Shown: piece by piece, positions 11,201 to 22,466 of the stretch
How positions within the stretch are numbered: the first letter of the stretch is position 1
Layout of the letters: each line of letters begins with the position of its first letter
From: Phoronis australis
Taxonomy: Eukaryota; Phoronida; Phoronidae
Assembly (NCBI GenBank): GCA_002633005.1
Contig: NMRA01000163.1
Span: 94,071-158,070 of the forward strand
Reading direction: 5' to 3'
Length of the DNA: 64,000 nucleotides
The notes under the pieces: generated by a model
Told to the model about the DNA's origin: nothing
What the model saw: only the letters and a program-made list of their open reading frames with translations
Database searches by the model: none
Made by a program: the position numbers and the translations under genes

Positions 11201-14200
11201 GTCTCGTCTGCTCTTCAGTGAATGGCAGATTCAAGCTTTTTGGGGAGAGTGCGAGGAACCGACGAATGTGTCATTCCATCATTAAATACAGTTTGAAAAA
11301 ATAAGCTGTTAATTAAAAGAGTATCTTCATGTTACATGGATGATGACTTCAGATACGGATGTCTTCGTGATCTTGCTTTTGACACTTGGACAACGAAAGC
11401 GATAAATATTTGCAAATACATGTAGTTTCATGCGGTTACCTCTCGTGTTGATCTAGGTTAGTTTCTGGCTCCAATTTGAAACAGTGGATTACACTGTAGA
11501 TGTTTCAAGTATTTTCAGGTGGTTAACAGAAAGATGATTTAATTCAATTTTTGTTCTTGTTTTATCCAAATTTTCTGTATCTATATACTTTGGTCACTAC
11601 AATACATACTATGCATATCACAGTAACGAAGGTTGGTGTTTTTAAAATTACACTTACTGCAATAAATAAGAACAACGCGGATAGTCGATATGTGCCAACT
11701 GTGTGCATTGCGTGTAGCGCAGCTACAAAGGACGATCATTACTTTGAACAGTCCTGTTAAAGGAAACAATGCTATGCTAGTAAACTAATGATAGCCTTTA
11801 GGTGGATGAAAAGAGAGAAAGCAATGGTATCCTAATAGGAACAAATCTGCCACATTTCATCATTTTCATCGTGACTTTTCAAGCGGTTGAAGGATAGGGA
11901 AGCAGACCGGTAGATAATTTCGTCTACGTAGTGGTTTGTTAAGCGGATGGCTCTAAACTGGAATGGCCAGACAAGTGCTGGAGTCTTTTTTTCCAATCCT
12001 TCCTGCTGCAGATGCAGAAAACTGGGTATCGCTAGGCAATCCTGCCACGGTGTTCCAGGCTGAGATCACTGCAATTAATTGAGCTGCTCAAAAGGCACGA
12101 CAATATAACACTGAGCTGGGCAATCAGCCAATTACCATCTTCTCAGATAGCCAAGCAGCAATAAAAGCCTTAAAGAAACCAAGGATCAACCCTCGCTTAG
12201 TTAATGCTGGTATTAATGAGCTTAACAAGCTTACAACTGAAAAAAACCGTCAATATACACTGGGTCAGGGCCCATGTGGGAATAGATGGCAATGATAATG
12301 CAGACATATTAGCAAAGATAGTAGCAAGCGTTCTACATTGTGTGCTTGAATATGATATCTCGGTATCTTACGGATACTGCAGGATGAGTGCACGCAACTG
12401 CGTACATACCCAGTCAGCAGCCCAGTGTACATCACTTAATTCCTGCAGAGAGTCTAAGGAGAATATTCCCAACGTGATCAAACCAAGAGCTTCAAAAAAC
12501 CTTCTGAGTCCAGATAAATTGGGCATAAGACACGTTATTTAAATTTTGACGGGCCACTGTAACCTAGCCCGACACCGTCACATTATTGGGGAGCCCAGTG
12601 TGTCTCGAGTGTGGTACTGACGTTGAAACCCCTAAACACCTGGTGGAGTCTTGCACTGTTACACGCCTACAACATGTTTTAACATTTATTGCAATAATAA
12701 TAACACAGAACAGTACAATACCAGAAATCTCCAATGACACATCACACCCACACACACGCCCACATTTCACTGAGATCTCAATTTCACAGACTAAAAACAC
12801 CATATGTACTTTTCTCATCTGTAGTTTCTTTTTAAAGTGGAAAAAACAGACCATCTTTAGAGAAATATGTCTCCTAATCCGTTTTTACAATGATTATATT
12901 TTCCGAATGTGAAATAAATTTCGTATTCTTTTTTGTAAAGTGTTATAGATGGAGGCTCTACTTTCAGCTTTTTACAGTATATATGCTTTTTGGCCAAAAG
13001 AATGATAAGATTTAACAATTCTTTCGCTTTTCCAATTTTACCAAATATAAGTCTGAAAATCTGTCGATATATCGACATTTTTGCGTGAATATAATAATCA
13101 GCTATTCTTTTCCAAAAAGACTTAACAAAAGTGCAACCTCAAAATAAATGTTCTAAACTTTCAGGTTCATTCCTACAAAAGGTACATCTGTCAGATGGAG
13201 AAATACCAATTCGCATCAAAAATTGTTTGTTGCTAGAATCCTATGAACAATGCTCATTTGAAACCATCTGAATATAACATTTGAAGCACAAAAAACAGAA
13301 GTTTGAAAACATAACTTCCATTCGGTCATTGACCTTGCAATATCACAAGTATTTTCCCATTTTTCTAGTCCTTTTAGTTTCTGAAACAAAGTTGTCAGAA
13401 AAATATATATATCGCGAGTACCTTTCGAATTTTTCGCCAAAATCTGCCAGAGTTGTGGGATAACTGGTTGAGACACTTTTGCACTTGAAAACGATATACT
13501 TTTGAAAGTTAATTTGAAGCATTTCTCAGTCTGCAATAAAAGGTAAACAAGGTTTAAAACCAAATTTGTTTGCAAAACTATTGTATGACAAGATTTATCC
13601 GTTTTCGTCAAAAAATCACCCAAGAATCTTACACCCTTTTTATTACAAGTAGGGTAAAATATTGGTTTTCCTCCAATCAGAACCTTTGTGTTATGCCATG
13701 AAGGAAGGGACAGTATCCTGTCATATTCTTTGACGTCGTTTAATATCAAACCAAACTCAAATGTTGAAACAAACACATAATTCCAAACAGGATTCCGGGT
13801 GGACTGGGATACTATTTTAAATAAATAGTTTCCTCCATTGAACATTTTATCAATGTAAAATTGACTTTAATTCCGCAAAATATCTATCCACGCTAAAGTA
13901 TTTCGTCCATTTATAATCTTTTTTAACCATGTTACTTTATGAGCTTTGATAAATGAAACTAAATGAACCATGTTGAGACCACAATTTTATACACTGTAAT
14001 TCTGAACCTTTTTCTTCTTGAAATTTTATCTTTTTTGTTACTCCAAATAAACTGAAAAAACATTTTTTCCAGTTGTTTGATAAAATCGTCCTTCCGTGAT
14101 GGGAGACTTAAGAAGAGGTGTGTAAGTTTGGCAATACTAACGATTTCACCGCACAAACTTTTCCCTGAACACTGAGGTATCTTCTGGACCAAGACCGTAA

Positions 14201-17200
14201 GATATTCTGAATATCAATAAGTTTTGCATTAAAGTTCAAACCAATCACGTCGTCTAGATTTACACTACATTTAATCCCCAAAGTTGAAAATTGTGTTTCT
14301 GACCATTACAAAGTTTTTGCAAAATCAGGTATCCAGGTATCATACTTCCTGGTTCCAATCCATATACACTCAATATTAGGTTTGACCTGAATATTTAGCA
14401 AATTGGTCCAGAAGATCCAGAGCCTTTTTAAGAGACTTTTCTGAACCATCTGTTACAATTGTTGTTTCATCGGCATACTGTAGAATTTTTACCTCTCTAG
14501 TTCCACAAATAATTCCCTTTACTTCATTATTATACATGTATCTCAAAATGTAGCCCAGTATTTCAGAGCAAAGCACAAACAAGTAAGGCGATATTGGGTC
14601 CCCTTGTTTGCACCCTCCTCAACTCTGAAAAAGTCAGAGGCAACGTCATTTTGAATGACGCAAAGCTATGAGTTTTCATTTATCGTGCCTACAACATATA
14701 CTGCATGACAACAAATGAAAACGTCTATCCGTTTTCTTAAAGGAGACGGACAGACTTGAAAACTTCCTTCACGAAGAACCATAATGGGACTCTCGTGCTT
14801 TAGCTCAGGTGTTTTGTGCAATGAGCCCAACCATGAGACCTGTGCATGTTTGATGCACCGCAAAGGACACCAGGCCACCTGCTCTGTTTTTTATCATCTA
14901 CGTGGTTGTAAGCTGTAGATCTCCTTTAAGACCCTTCAATCTAAATAAATGAAGCTAATTTTCGATCATATGTTAGACTTATGCGTTTTACCAAAAAATG
15001 GCATTTCCAACACTTATCCTCCGAAGTTTATGTACACTAATCGACAACATTTTTAGCAAGGTCTCTGCGTTGGCTCAGTCCTCAAATAGTGGCATATTAT
15101 TTAGCAATAATTCTGATCATTGCCCTACATTCACATCTCTCAGTTTACATACGAAAATGCCAAAAAGCTAAATACATTACCATTAAAACTTGCACACCTC
15201 AGTCCGAGGTAAATTTTAGAAATTATGTACAGTCTACGAACTTCGAGCATCTTTTATACTGTGATCGATATTGTGACCACAACCATAATTTTATTACCTT
15301 TATTAACATATTAACTTCACTGCGAGATAAATACTTTCCAAAAAACTGTTAAGACCAACAAATATAGATACAAAACAAGTAAATGGATGACGCAAGGTTT
15401 CCTCCTCTCAATAAAATTTAGAGACAAGCTTTACAACAAATTCAAATGAAAACCTTTCACTTTGCCTGTTCATTCGGTTTATGAACACAAGCTACAAGCT
15501 TATATTAAAATCCCCAAATCTGTCATAAAGTAAAGCAAAGCTTTATGAACAAGAATGTCGCAAAACCAACAACGACATAAAGAAAACGTAGGAAACAATT
15601 ATGTCTGTAATAGACAAAGGAACCTATATTCCCAAAATTTATAAATATCAATAACACAATTACAAATCAAAAGGAACTTGTGGAAAATTATAATCACTTT
15701 TTCGTTAACATAGGAAAATTCAGCCCACAGTCAATGCATGCGTTTGATGAATTCTCTAACTATTTTTCAAGTCTTCCAAAAACACTTTAAAATTCAATCA
15801 GGTATCTGAAAATATTGTTTTGAAATATTTTCGAAATCTCAAGTCTAATTCTGCTTTCGGTTTTGATGGACTGTCAAACATTTTCTTTTCTTCACAGAGT
15901 CACTATTAAAACGTTTGACCCTTAGGTGAACCAATCTTTGCACACAGGTATTTTCCCGGCAAATTGAAAATAAAGAAGTTATTCCAATTTTTAAAGAAAA
16001 TGATCTTGAACCCAATACTCTAAAAATATCATCCTATACATGTATCAGACCTTCCATCTATCTCCAAACTTTTTGGAAATATCGTTTACACGGAAATTTA
16101 AACATACTCCATACAACAAAATTTCTTATACACTGCTCAGTATGGATTTCGGACCAATTGCTTGACTGAACAAGAATCCCTTGAGCCGATCAAAAGAATC
16201 TTATGATTATCTTGATAATAACTTCACTGCAATAAATATATTTATGGACTTTTCAAAGGTATCTGGCATAATAGACGATATTGATTTACTACCAAAATTA
16301 ACAAAATATGCAATCCTAGACACAGAACGTAACTGGTTTTCTAGTTAACTACACAATAGGTCACAATATATCGCATACATTAACATTTCATCGTCATTAT
16401 CAAACATCTCTACGGGGGGGGGCTCCCCAAGACTCAATATTAGGCTCACCGTTATTCATAATTTACATTTTACACTCTGTTACTCCAATTACTGTCCTCT
16501 TGTACGTTGTGCACTGATGACACCTGTCTACTTATTTCTATAATTCCGAACTCCTCGACAGACACCACCAACAGCGCCGATTCCATTAACAATCGATTAT
16601 AAACAATTATCTATTGCTTTCAACAAATAAGCTTTCTTTAAGCGCCTCACAAACGACATGCATGCCGTTTTGCTTCAAGCAGAATAGAATACATTGTAAA
16701 TATTAAACCAGTCCCCAATATTAAAATAAATAACACTTCCAAACCTCTAGGAATACACATTAACAATAATCTTATTAAGTGAATTGTGCACGTTATGTAA
16801 ACCGCAAAGCAATTTCTAAAGTATTATCTTAACTCAAACACTATTTTTCCACTCACACTTTTCAATTAATGTCAAACTCTCTCATTCTATCTCGATGTCA
16901 CAAAAATCTATACGAAATGTCAACAAATCTCTGTTTCTTAGCAACACTCGCCCAGTTTGTAAAAGTCTACAAATATTACCTATTGCTCATATATTTACAT
17001 TATCTTGTTCAAAGTTTTACTACAAATGTAAAAACAAAATTCTCCCTAGACACGTTCACGACATAGTACAAGAATGTCGGCCACTTCGAGAAAACATGCG
17101 TAGAACGTTACCACCATAATTTCCGACTATATACCCACGTATACTATGACTCCAACGAAAAAACCTCAACGCAAAGCAGATTGTGTTAACAATTGCAATA

Positions 17201-19486
17201 TCTTTTGAACCATTGCAGTTTTCCAGAAAGTGTTATTTTTTCCTACCTTAAAAAGTGCATGTATACTGTGAGCATTTATGATGAAAACCGTTGCAGTGCA
17301 CAAAAGAAATTGTACAACAGAGCTATCTCGTGGAAGATTCTAAAGAGGATGTTAGCTAGGCCACGGGTTAACGAACAAGAAGTTAACTATGAGCTTGTCA
17401 CTTGAATCGTCTGCAGCGTCAAGTGTTGCATCACGAGAGATTGTGACCAGCAAGAGGTATCATGGGTAGCAAGATACTGCGTGCAAGTTTTGCGTCACGA
17501 AGGATTGCAACCAGCAAGTACAGTGCCGCAGCACAGAGTGTGTTAGTTCGAGGATCGACTAAAAGGACTGTCATCCGGATGTCGAATCCGATAGCTTTGA
17601 TATCAGATTACACGTTTGAAATTTATTGTTAATTGACTGAATTTATTGGATTTAACCATTCTCTCTCCAACCAAGTTATTTTTAGAAATGCCATTGCTTG
17701 AGAGAACGCTTGTTATCTGTCCAGCTGGTTTTCGGATGTAGCGCAGCTTAGAAAATTCTAAAAAAGTTACTAAGCTACTTTGAAATTTGAACACACATCT
17801 TAGCCGAGTATCGCTTACTTCTCTCCGAGCCAGTTCTAAATGTCGTCTTGTTTTTTACGCTGGCATTTTCCTCCGCGATAATTCTACGTTTCAAACATTC
17901 ACTGACGCCTTACTATGCGAGGCTACCTAATTTTATAAGCACCTCCTCGTGATGGTCACGTGACACAACTCATTTCTCTGACTCCGGCAAGTGTGCAAAA
18001 AAGCCCATTAATTGATCCAGTTTCATAAAGTTTGCGTAAGCAGTGGCGGTTTTAAGGGTGGGGACAAGGGGGCCATGTACCCCCCTAATTTTCTCGGCAG
18101 ATTCCATTTGGCAGCTCGGGGGTACGAATGTCTGCCCTGGCCCCCCCTATCTCAAAATCCTGGATACGCCCCTGGTAGATATCAAGGCAAACACATAAAA
18201 TAAAATAGCCAACAGGTGACACCGCAGTCGTCGGATATGTCCAAAAATCACGTTACTTGTACTCTCTTCATTAAATTCAGATTTTATTAAGATCCACCAA
18301 GGAAGTCGGTAGAGATTGAGCACCGAGGAAAAATGAAATTGCCAGTAGAGGTCGTCAAAGCAGTCAAATCTGTCCGAAAACTGTCATCAGCCATGCACTT
18401 TCGAGAAGAAACACGTACACATATCGAAATTTTCCTGATCCTTAAAATGGTTTTACCGATAGGAAGGACGTCACGCCAAAAACCAAAATCGATAAGAATA
18501 ACTGAAATAGGTACTTGGTGGTGTACAATAGATAAAATCTACCTCTAAAAAGAAAAAATATGTGGTCTTTAATGGAAACCATTTCTCAAACTTTATGAAA
18601 ACCCGTCAAAGAACTCCAAAGACCCGAGGCTGCGTTACCATCCGAATAGATTTTTTTTAGTTTTTATTTTTCTAGCTGGGCAATTTGTATACAGCTGTTT
18701 TTCAGGTACATGTATAAAAAGAAAGGGATCACCACCGCTTTTAAGGCCCTTCTCTGGTTCATTTAATAGGAACCTACACAAGCTTAAAACTGGTGCTTAT
18801 TTTTGTCTCGTGCTACGATAAATCTGTTACAAAATGAGTTTGTTCAAGTACTTTCAAACATCACGAAACCCAAAAAATTATTAATGTTGCAGCTAAAACA
18901 AAAACACACATACGCTCTGATAAATGCTGAATGTGACATTTCTCAATCAGTAGATCCCAAACTCCAAGTCTGTCAACAGTCATTCCAAATAATAATTTGG
19001 CTTAATCTGAGGGACTACTAAACTAATCTTTTCCCACTTTGACATTTAACATTCACATGACAAAAGGAGACCTTTAAAGAACTAGCAATGACATTTCCTT
19101 GGAAAGTATATCAAACGTAGACGGTAAAAATGGACTCGGTGTGCATATTACTGCGTCCATTTGAGGTACTACACACGAAAGCCTACATTACTCAAACCTT
19201 AAAGTCCTACCTTCATTCCTCGTACATTATCCCCCGGTGGAGTTGTCAGGTGCACACTGTGACATTGTTGACAGTGCTTTGTCTTCTTGTCGTAAATAAA
19301 GGAAACGCACTTTTTTTCGTTATTACATAACTGGGAACACTCCGTAGACGATCTCACTAGCTGTTGGTAAGTTCCAGAACAAGTTGTCACAGACGTTGTT
19401 TCTTGAGCGTACTGTACAAAAACATTGCCCGCAACTGAGACAATACAGAATATCAACAACATCCCTACATTCCCGTTGACAGACAT
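1428..19486 (-). CDS. Gene A: secreted PAN/apple plus fibrinogen-domain protein, 5' part only (two exons)
   Basis: The model joins exon 1 (19486 to 19211) to a 25-nt microexon (1452 to 1428) on the minus strand; the fibrinogen-domain exon would lie beyond the left edge. Exon 1 codes a signal peptide (hydrophobic residues about 9-24) and a cysteine-rich PAN/apple-like module with Cys at 36, 50, 54, 60, 72 and 75. It ends in phase 0 at AAG|GTAGGA. The microexon codes VHTDCSDP plus one base. Gene B, 14.4 kb to the right, has the same two exons plus the fibrinogen exon. Intron 1 is about 17.8 kb, swollen by nested transposons. Exon 1 could instead belong to a truncated copy whose own later exons are lost, leaving the microexon to another gene. 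Confidence 0.6.
2268..3046. mobile_element. Non-autonomous DNA transposon, 8-bp TSD
   Basis: The 779-bp insert is flanked by perfect 8-bp direct repeats CGAAAATT (2260-2267 and 3047-3054). Its ends are imperfect inverted repeats (AGACTGCTCTAAAATCCCC against AGAATTGTTCAAAAACCACC), rich in CTCGAC/GTCGAG repeats. The paralogous site near 27865 has no insert. An 8-bp duplication fits the hAT, P or Merlin superfamilies. No transposase is visible. A related partial copy in the opposite sense lies at 10950-11300. Confidence 0.8.
3187..3478 (+). repeat. Left TIR of the PolB element
   Basis: This reads as the reverse complement of 8967-9260 at about 80-85% identity. Good landmarks are CTCGATCCAAG and AAGGTCATACGTGTAACC on one side and their complements near 9030-9075 on the other. 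Confidence 0.85.
3479..3850. other. Element interior without a recognisable gene
   Basis: AT-rich sequence between the left TIR and the polymerase stop codon. Two near-copies of CTCAACAACAGATGT(T/C)GCGTA occur about 60 bp apart (about 3620 and 3679). I see no coding frame. Confidence 0.4.
3851..4518 (-). pseudogene. Type-B DNA polymerase, C-terminal part (palm motif to C terminus)
   Basis: Reading leftward from 4518, the frame contains the type-B polymerase palm motif C as DTDS inside EYCEMDTDSAH, preceded by LNMPLQIGFFVHQYAK, then a conserved C-terminal region (EREKHLWFP, FSCKGVQ) ending in a stop near 3851. These features match the protein-primed PolB of Polinton-like and related selfish elements of invertebrates. 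The upstream part lies at 8043-8879, cut off by the transposon at 4521-8040. It is broken and unlikely to be functional. Confidence 0.8.
4521..8040. mobile_element. 3.5-kb DNA transposon inside the polymerase gene, AT duplication
   Basis: The insert begins GGGGCTATTCGG at 4521 and ends CCGAATAGCCCC at 8040, with AT on both sides (4519-4520 and 8041-8042). A second shared block, GTACTAGTGGTGAT, lies inside each end in inverted orientation. Removing the insert and one AT leaves the flanking polymerase frame in phase, which fixes both breakpoints. A GGG-type terminus with a 2-bp AT duplication resembles the ISL2EU superfamily, but I find no intact transposase. The interior has splice-flanked open frames on the minus strand (7707-7867 and about 6945-7061) that I cannot name. 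Confidence 0.8.
7707..7867 (-). CDS. Exon-like open frame inside the nested transposon, unknown product
   Basis: On the minus strand a 161-nt open stretch lies between CTTCGACAG and a consensus donor G|GTAAGT. It reads like protein (PKRPKVTIFVDNCGQLSQL, then CVLYVYDYAVPFGDY). A possible terminal exon (QEKTTETNHLTIYF and onward, ending in TGA) follows the acceptor CTGTTACAG near 7061, but the phases do not join directly, so a middle exon would be missing. I do not recognise the family. It may be a remnant of the transposon's own gene. Confidence 0.3.
8043..8879 (-). pseudogene. Type-B DNA polymerase, middle part (frameshifted)
   Basis: The frame 8879 to 8178 carries polymerase B features: a GHDC(R/K)L stretch, LMENTRKIRD, WECEFEDLK, LFGVVECDIEVP, and MSRPRRSLVGSFFGEKILLA before EGEKDKNKAKVGQTM. 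It then hits TAA at 8178. The motif NNTYGKTATN (polymerase motif B region) follows at once in another frame (8177 to about 8043), so a small indel breaks the gene there. The N-terminal exonuclease and terminal-protein regions are absent. Together with 3851-4518 this is one decayed gene of the PolB element. Confidence 0.8.
8967..9260 (-). repeat. Right TIR of the PolB element
   Basis: This is the inverted partner of 3187-3478; shared stretches include CGCCCTAACCTGCCTGATGA. Beyond 9260 the sequence returns to intron shared with gene B. Confidence 0.85.
9261..9530. repeat. Paralogous intronic segment, copy A, right flank of the PolB insertion
   Basis: This aligns with 28000-28220 of gene B's intron; shared stretches include CCCTTCCAGATATACTAGAGAG and CAGCCT(G/C)TGCAATCAAATC. 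With 3047-3186 it forms the interrupted counterpart of a continuous sequence in gene B. Confidence 0.8.
9531..10949. other. Intron sequence of gene A without a supported gene
   Basis: Unique-looking AT-rich DNA. A 167-codon open frame (10172-10675, plus) begins with a non-ATG codon, has no recognisable motif and no clear codon signature. I take it as chance. Confidence 0.4.
10950..11300. mobile_element. Fragment related to the 8-bp-TSD element at 2268-3046
   Basis: The end starts near GGATTGTTCTAAAACGCCCT and is again rich in CTCGAC. The interior matches the reverse complement of about 2640-2900 (CGAGCTC, GGTCCAGCAAGT/ACTTGCAGGACC, TTAAGAGAGTCGATT, GCAGACGAGACG). It shows that the family is multicopy. 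The right end and duplication are not clear. Confidence 0.6.
11301..11940. repeat. Dispersed repeat shared with 31965-32270
   Basis: From about 11545 to 11910 the sequence matches 31965-32270 (AGCGCAGCTACAA..GA.GATCATTACTTT; GCGGTTGAAGGAT.GGGAAGCA). Open frames on both strands are not conserved between the copies, so I treat it as non-coding repeat, possibly a 5' part of the LINE family at 14930-17120. Confidence 0.5.
11941..12690 (+). pseudogene. I-clade-type LINE relic: RNase H domain and zinc knuckle
   Basis: Across three frames the RNase H signature is complete: DGSK at 11945, VFQAEITAI near 12055 (catalytic Glu), ITIFSDSQAAIKALK near 12135 (Asp), then WVRAHVGIDGNDNADILAK near 12255 (Asp). 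After it come LTGHCNLARH and a C-x2-C..H..C knuckle (CLECGTDVETPKHLVESC) near 12600. This order is the C-terminal end of RNase H-bearing LINEs (I, Nimb, Outcast type). Stop codons and frameshifts make it dead, and the reverse transcriptase part is missing. Confidence 0.75.
12691..13084. other. Spacer between LINE relics
   Basis: AT-rich sequence, possibly 3' tail of the RNase H LINE and the 3' end of the minus-strand LINE. Short open frames are not recognisable. Confidence 0.3.
13085..14665 (-). pseudogene. Tx1/L1-like LINE relic: reverse transcriptase to C terminus
   Basis: Read on the minus strand from about 14665: GCKQGDPISPYLF (across a frameshift), then the catalytic palm region QYADETTIVTDGSEKSLKKA, where the expected YADD is YADE. 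Next come KLTHLFLSLPS and FFQFIWSNKKDKISR, a hallmark of Tx1-like elements, then a GVRFLGDFL block and a terminal C-x2-C..H..C knuckle near 13150-13210. It is cut at its 5' side within the RT fingers, as 5'-truncated LINE insertions usually are, and has stops and frameshifts. Confidence 0.75.
14930..17120 (+). pseudogene. CR1/Jockey-like LINE relic: endonuclease end, RT and C terminus
   Basis: Near 15085-15135 the reading GILFSNNSDHCP resembles the SDH motif closing an AP endonuclease. RT landmarks follow in shifting frames: KSNSAFGFDGLSN near 15845, VIPIFKEN near 15980, FMDFSKV near 16240, WFSS-LHNRSQY near 16335, a GGAPQDSILGSPLFIIYI-like block near 16415, and the usual C-terminal tail with LFLSNTRPVCKSLQILPIAHIF near 16930. 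Many stops. A fragment of the same family lies at 31960-32680. Confidence 0.65.
17121..18044. other. Intron sequence without a supported gene
   Basis: Near 17425-17530 the phrase TGCATCACGA(G)AG(G)ATTG..ACCAGCAAG occurs twice, about 75 bp apart. Otherwise unique AT-rich DNA without coding signal. Confidence 0.4.
18045..18178. mobile_element. Short MITE-like repeat with GGCGG / CGCCC ends
   Basis: It starts CAGTGGCGGTTTTAAGGGTGG and ends CTGGATACGCCCCTG. The interior has runs of C and G like the ends of the larger repeats at 21394 and 29844. This end pattern is common in invertebrate MITE-like repeats. Confidence 0.5.
18179..19210. other. Gene A intron 1, proximal part
   Basis: No gene seen. 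From about 19030 to 19210 the sequence is clearly homologous to 33405-33588 next to exon 1 of gene B, so the duplication extends into the intron on this side. Confidence 0.6.
19211..19486 (-). CDS. Gene A exon 1: signal peptide and PAN/apple-like domain
   Basis: A 276-nt exon from ATG 19486 to donor AAG|GTAGGA, 92 codons, phase 0. Residues 1-24 form a signal peptide with a hydrophobic core (GMLLIFCIVSVAG). Cysteines at 36, 50, 54, 60, 72 and 75 with CVSFIY match a small PAN/apple fold, a module that binds protein or sugar in secreted proteins. It is about 80% identical to gene B exon 1 (33589-33864), with no indel. Confidence 0.8.
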
Positions 19487-21393
19487 TTCTCTTTAGCAAT
19501 GTAGCAGTCTAATCAAGTCTGAGTGTAATACTGGAATTAAAATTAGCGACGCTGCGTCCGCATCTCACGGGCTTCAGCTTGGCTTGTGACGTTATCGTTA
19601 TTCTGGTCAATATTGGTGGCGTTTTGGCAAAACGGCGCGGCATTGACGTCAGTACACCATCCCATACGTGTGTGTGACAAATCGAATCGTAAATCGCCTC
19701 TTTTATTTAAAGAGGGACTCTTAATGCGCTCATGGAGAGCAATCCTTTACACCCCTTTTGAACCACTCTTCCTCACAGTCTAAGGATACACTGTAGTAAC
19801 ATCATCCGAATTGAAATCATGTTCAGTAGCGCACATGTGGCTAAAAATAGTGGACCCAATACAAATTTTCTCTCCCGGCAGCAGTACATAATTGGACATT
19901 GATATAGCAGCTATTGATTTTGGGTTTTAATTAAATGCGTACTATATTGCTGCGGTCGCGCTAGCCGCTCGCCAGTTCGCCATTGGCGAATTCTGAGCGG
20001 CACTGGCCATTGCTGAGCGAACTCCATTCGCCAACTTGGCAGTCACTCCCCCTGAAATCACTCTTAGCTGCAACGAAATGTTCAACGTTCACATAACGCT
20101 AGTGCTCTGATATCTGTGGTCTTTCAGGTTGTGTCACTGAGGATCAATACCAGTGCAAGGCAAGGGGGATCTCCCAAAATGTAACCTAGTCGCAAGTTGG
20201 GTATATTGGCATTGAATGTGTGTGCATGTGTTTTTTGTGTCCGTGATAATTGTTGGTAGCTTCTGATTTTGAAATCTCAATTCGCTAAAAGATCAACAAT
20301 TTGCAAGTTTCACTTGCCTGCTTCTCAAAATTAGGAATCACCAATGTGACTATTGAATTGGCTCAGATAACTTTTTCGTGATTTAGTTTTGACTAGCTAA
20401 ATTTGACCGATTTCTCAGGTTTTTGTGGTGGATCCAGATTATTGAATGCGAAAGGAGATCCCGCTGTTAGTACCCAAAATGGAATACCTCGGAATAGGTC
20501 ACAGTGTACCCAGTCAACATGTTAGCTCTTGTTACGTACACTAACACTTGCGTAACTTCGATCTAATTGAACCGAATTATTCAACACAAACTGGGTACAT
20601 GATTTCGATTTTTTACCAGGCTGTGGAATACTAGTATGTGGCAGACGTTTGTGATATTCAGACTTAAAAAATTCAGATTCAATGCAAGTCCGACCGGTTT
20701 TATTAAAATCAAAGCACTCAGTGTCCTGGGGAAAGTGATAGTTAATCTGGCTGCAATTTGACCGAGGTGAAAGTTGAGTTGAATACACTGTATGGACTAG
20801 TGACTGGAATGACCTCCCCATATTGGGCGGGACATGTTCCTTTACCCTCAAGAAACTTGCTAAGAACCTCAATCTAATATCTTTGAAAAAGTCAGCCAAT
20901 GAACTGATTGATCTGAGTAAAGAAAATAATAATTTTTATTTTTACTGTAAACCATTATGGTTACGTAATACCCCTTATAAAGTCCATGCCAATATCTTTA
21001 CATGGATAACTTTCCCTGTAAATGAGTTACGTCTGTATTCTTATGAAGCTATAACATACTGTTATGTTTGCTAATAGCTCCTCATTTTTCAGGTCTCTAT
21101 TAGCTATTGGCGGATTACTTGGAAGAACTGGACATCCAAATATGCGCATCGAAACACTCACCACAGTGGTGGTATTGGGCAGTCTACACCCACATTGCAC
21201 GTAGAGCTTCACGTGCTTCATTGTTTTGTTAAAAATAGTGCTGCTAACAAGGTTTGAATTTGATGAAAAACGTCCTTGGTTTAACCTACATGTATGTGCT
21301 TATGAGCTTTAACAAGCTCAAAGATTCTTGTAGCCATTGTCCAAGCCAATGTAAAGCTTCTTGGTTCTCAGCTCTAAGTTTCAACATGTATAC
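19487..21393. other. Upstream of gene A: probable promoter side, no gene
   Basis: The first ~35 bp upstream of the ATG and a block near 19800-19935 (GATATAGCAGCTATTGATTTTGGGTTT) match 33865-34140 upstream of gene B, so some upstream DNA was copied with the gene. A perfect 15-bp palindrome TTCGCCATTGGCGAA lies at 19976-19990. A minus-strand 125-codon open frame (20522-20899) has no recognisable motif. Confidence 0.5.
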
Positions 21394-22466
21394 AGTGGCG
21401 GATCTAGGATATCACAATTGGGGGGGCAACATTTTGTCCGGCTGTAAGCATTTGCGCAAACCACGATTGTAGATGCGCATAGCACAGAATGGGGGGAGGT
21501 CGGGAAGGGGGTTTGCCTCCCGGCTCCCGCCCAGAAATTTTTCCTGTTTTTTCCTCTAAAAATCAAGCATTTTCTTTGATTCCTGAAGTATTATCCAAGA
21601 AAAAAAGGCAAAAGAAAACACGGTTAACGTGTCAAACAGAAAAAGCTACACTACCACGGAGAACGTGTCAAACAGGAAAAGCTGCAAGTACCACGAAGAA
21701 CGTGTCAAAGAGGAAAAGCTGCAAGTACCACACGTCCTGACTGAAAAAAGCGCGCGTGCTTTGCCACTACACCACCACGATTTATCTACTAATCTTTTAC
21801 TAAGAGACCTACTTGTTTATGGTCCACAACGTTTGCGCGCGAAACCTACTTCTTTTTGTAATGCTTATTACACGTTTTATATTTTGTGCAATCGGTTCTT
21901 AACAAATTTGTTGTATTTGAAATAATCTTCAAATGCCCAAAAGACCAAATCTGTTTTTCGTGTTGGCAATAATGACGGGATTGCTTTGGAAATCCTCTTA
22001 AGTTAAGGTTTGACAAAGAGAGAATGATGAGTTTCTGAGTGATTCACTAAGGCTTCGATTAAAATTCACATCTTACCAGCAGCTTCTGTTTTTTCATCGT
22101 CACTCAGGTTCCATTTTCTTTAAAAAATGAAGTAAATTTTCTTCATTGCACAGTGGAGCAGACGACTGAAACGGAGTCGTAGTGCGCAGCGCCACTGCCG
22201 GTCGCCTGGGATATCGCTGGAGAGCCTATACTTAGCCATAGTTCCGTTACGAATTCGCCGTGTTCAGAATTTGACACTTGAAATTGGATCTGAGCCCCCT
22301 CTCCCCTGACACTAAAACTGCACACATTTAAATCTTGTTTTATCCGTATAATTTTAATTACCGGGGTTAATAAACTAAACGTTTCTCTACGCTGTTGTTG
22401 TTTTATGTTTTTGCGGCAGCCAAGGGGGGAGGGGTGGGCGGGTCCCCTGCCCCCCTTGGCCTATGA
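21394..22466 (+). mobile_element. ~1-kb repeat, copy 1 (inverted partner of 29844-30839)
   Basis: It begins AGTGGCGGATCTAGGATATC and runs to CCCCCCTTGGCCTATGAC. Nearly the whole length matches the reverse complement of 29844-30839, including CGCATCTACAATCGTGG complements, GTGTCAAACAGGAAAA and the block near 22150-22320. The ends are short inverted repeats containing GGCGGAT. Its pol III-like region (about 21755-21790) has lost the B box. An expanded GTGTCAAACAG(A/G)AAAAGCT repeat at 21630-21730 is present only here. Confidence 0.7.

Noticed and set aside
20522-20899. 125-codon minus-strand open frame
   Set aside because: No domain, no splice context, and no counterpart upstream of gene B.
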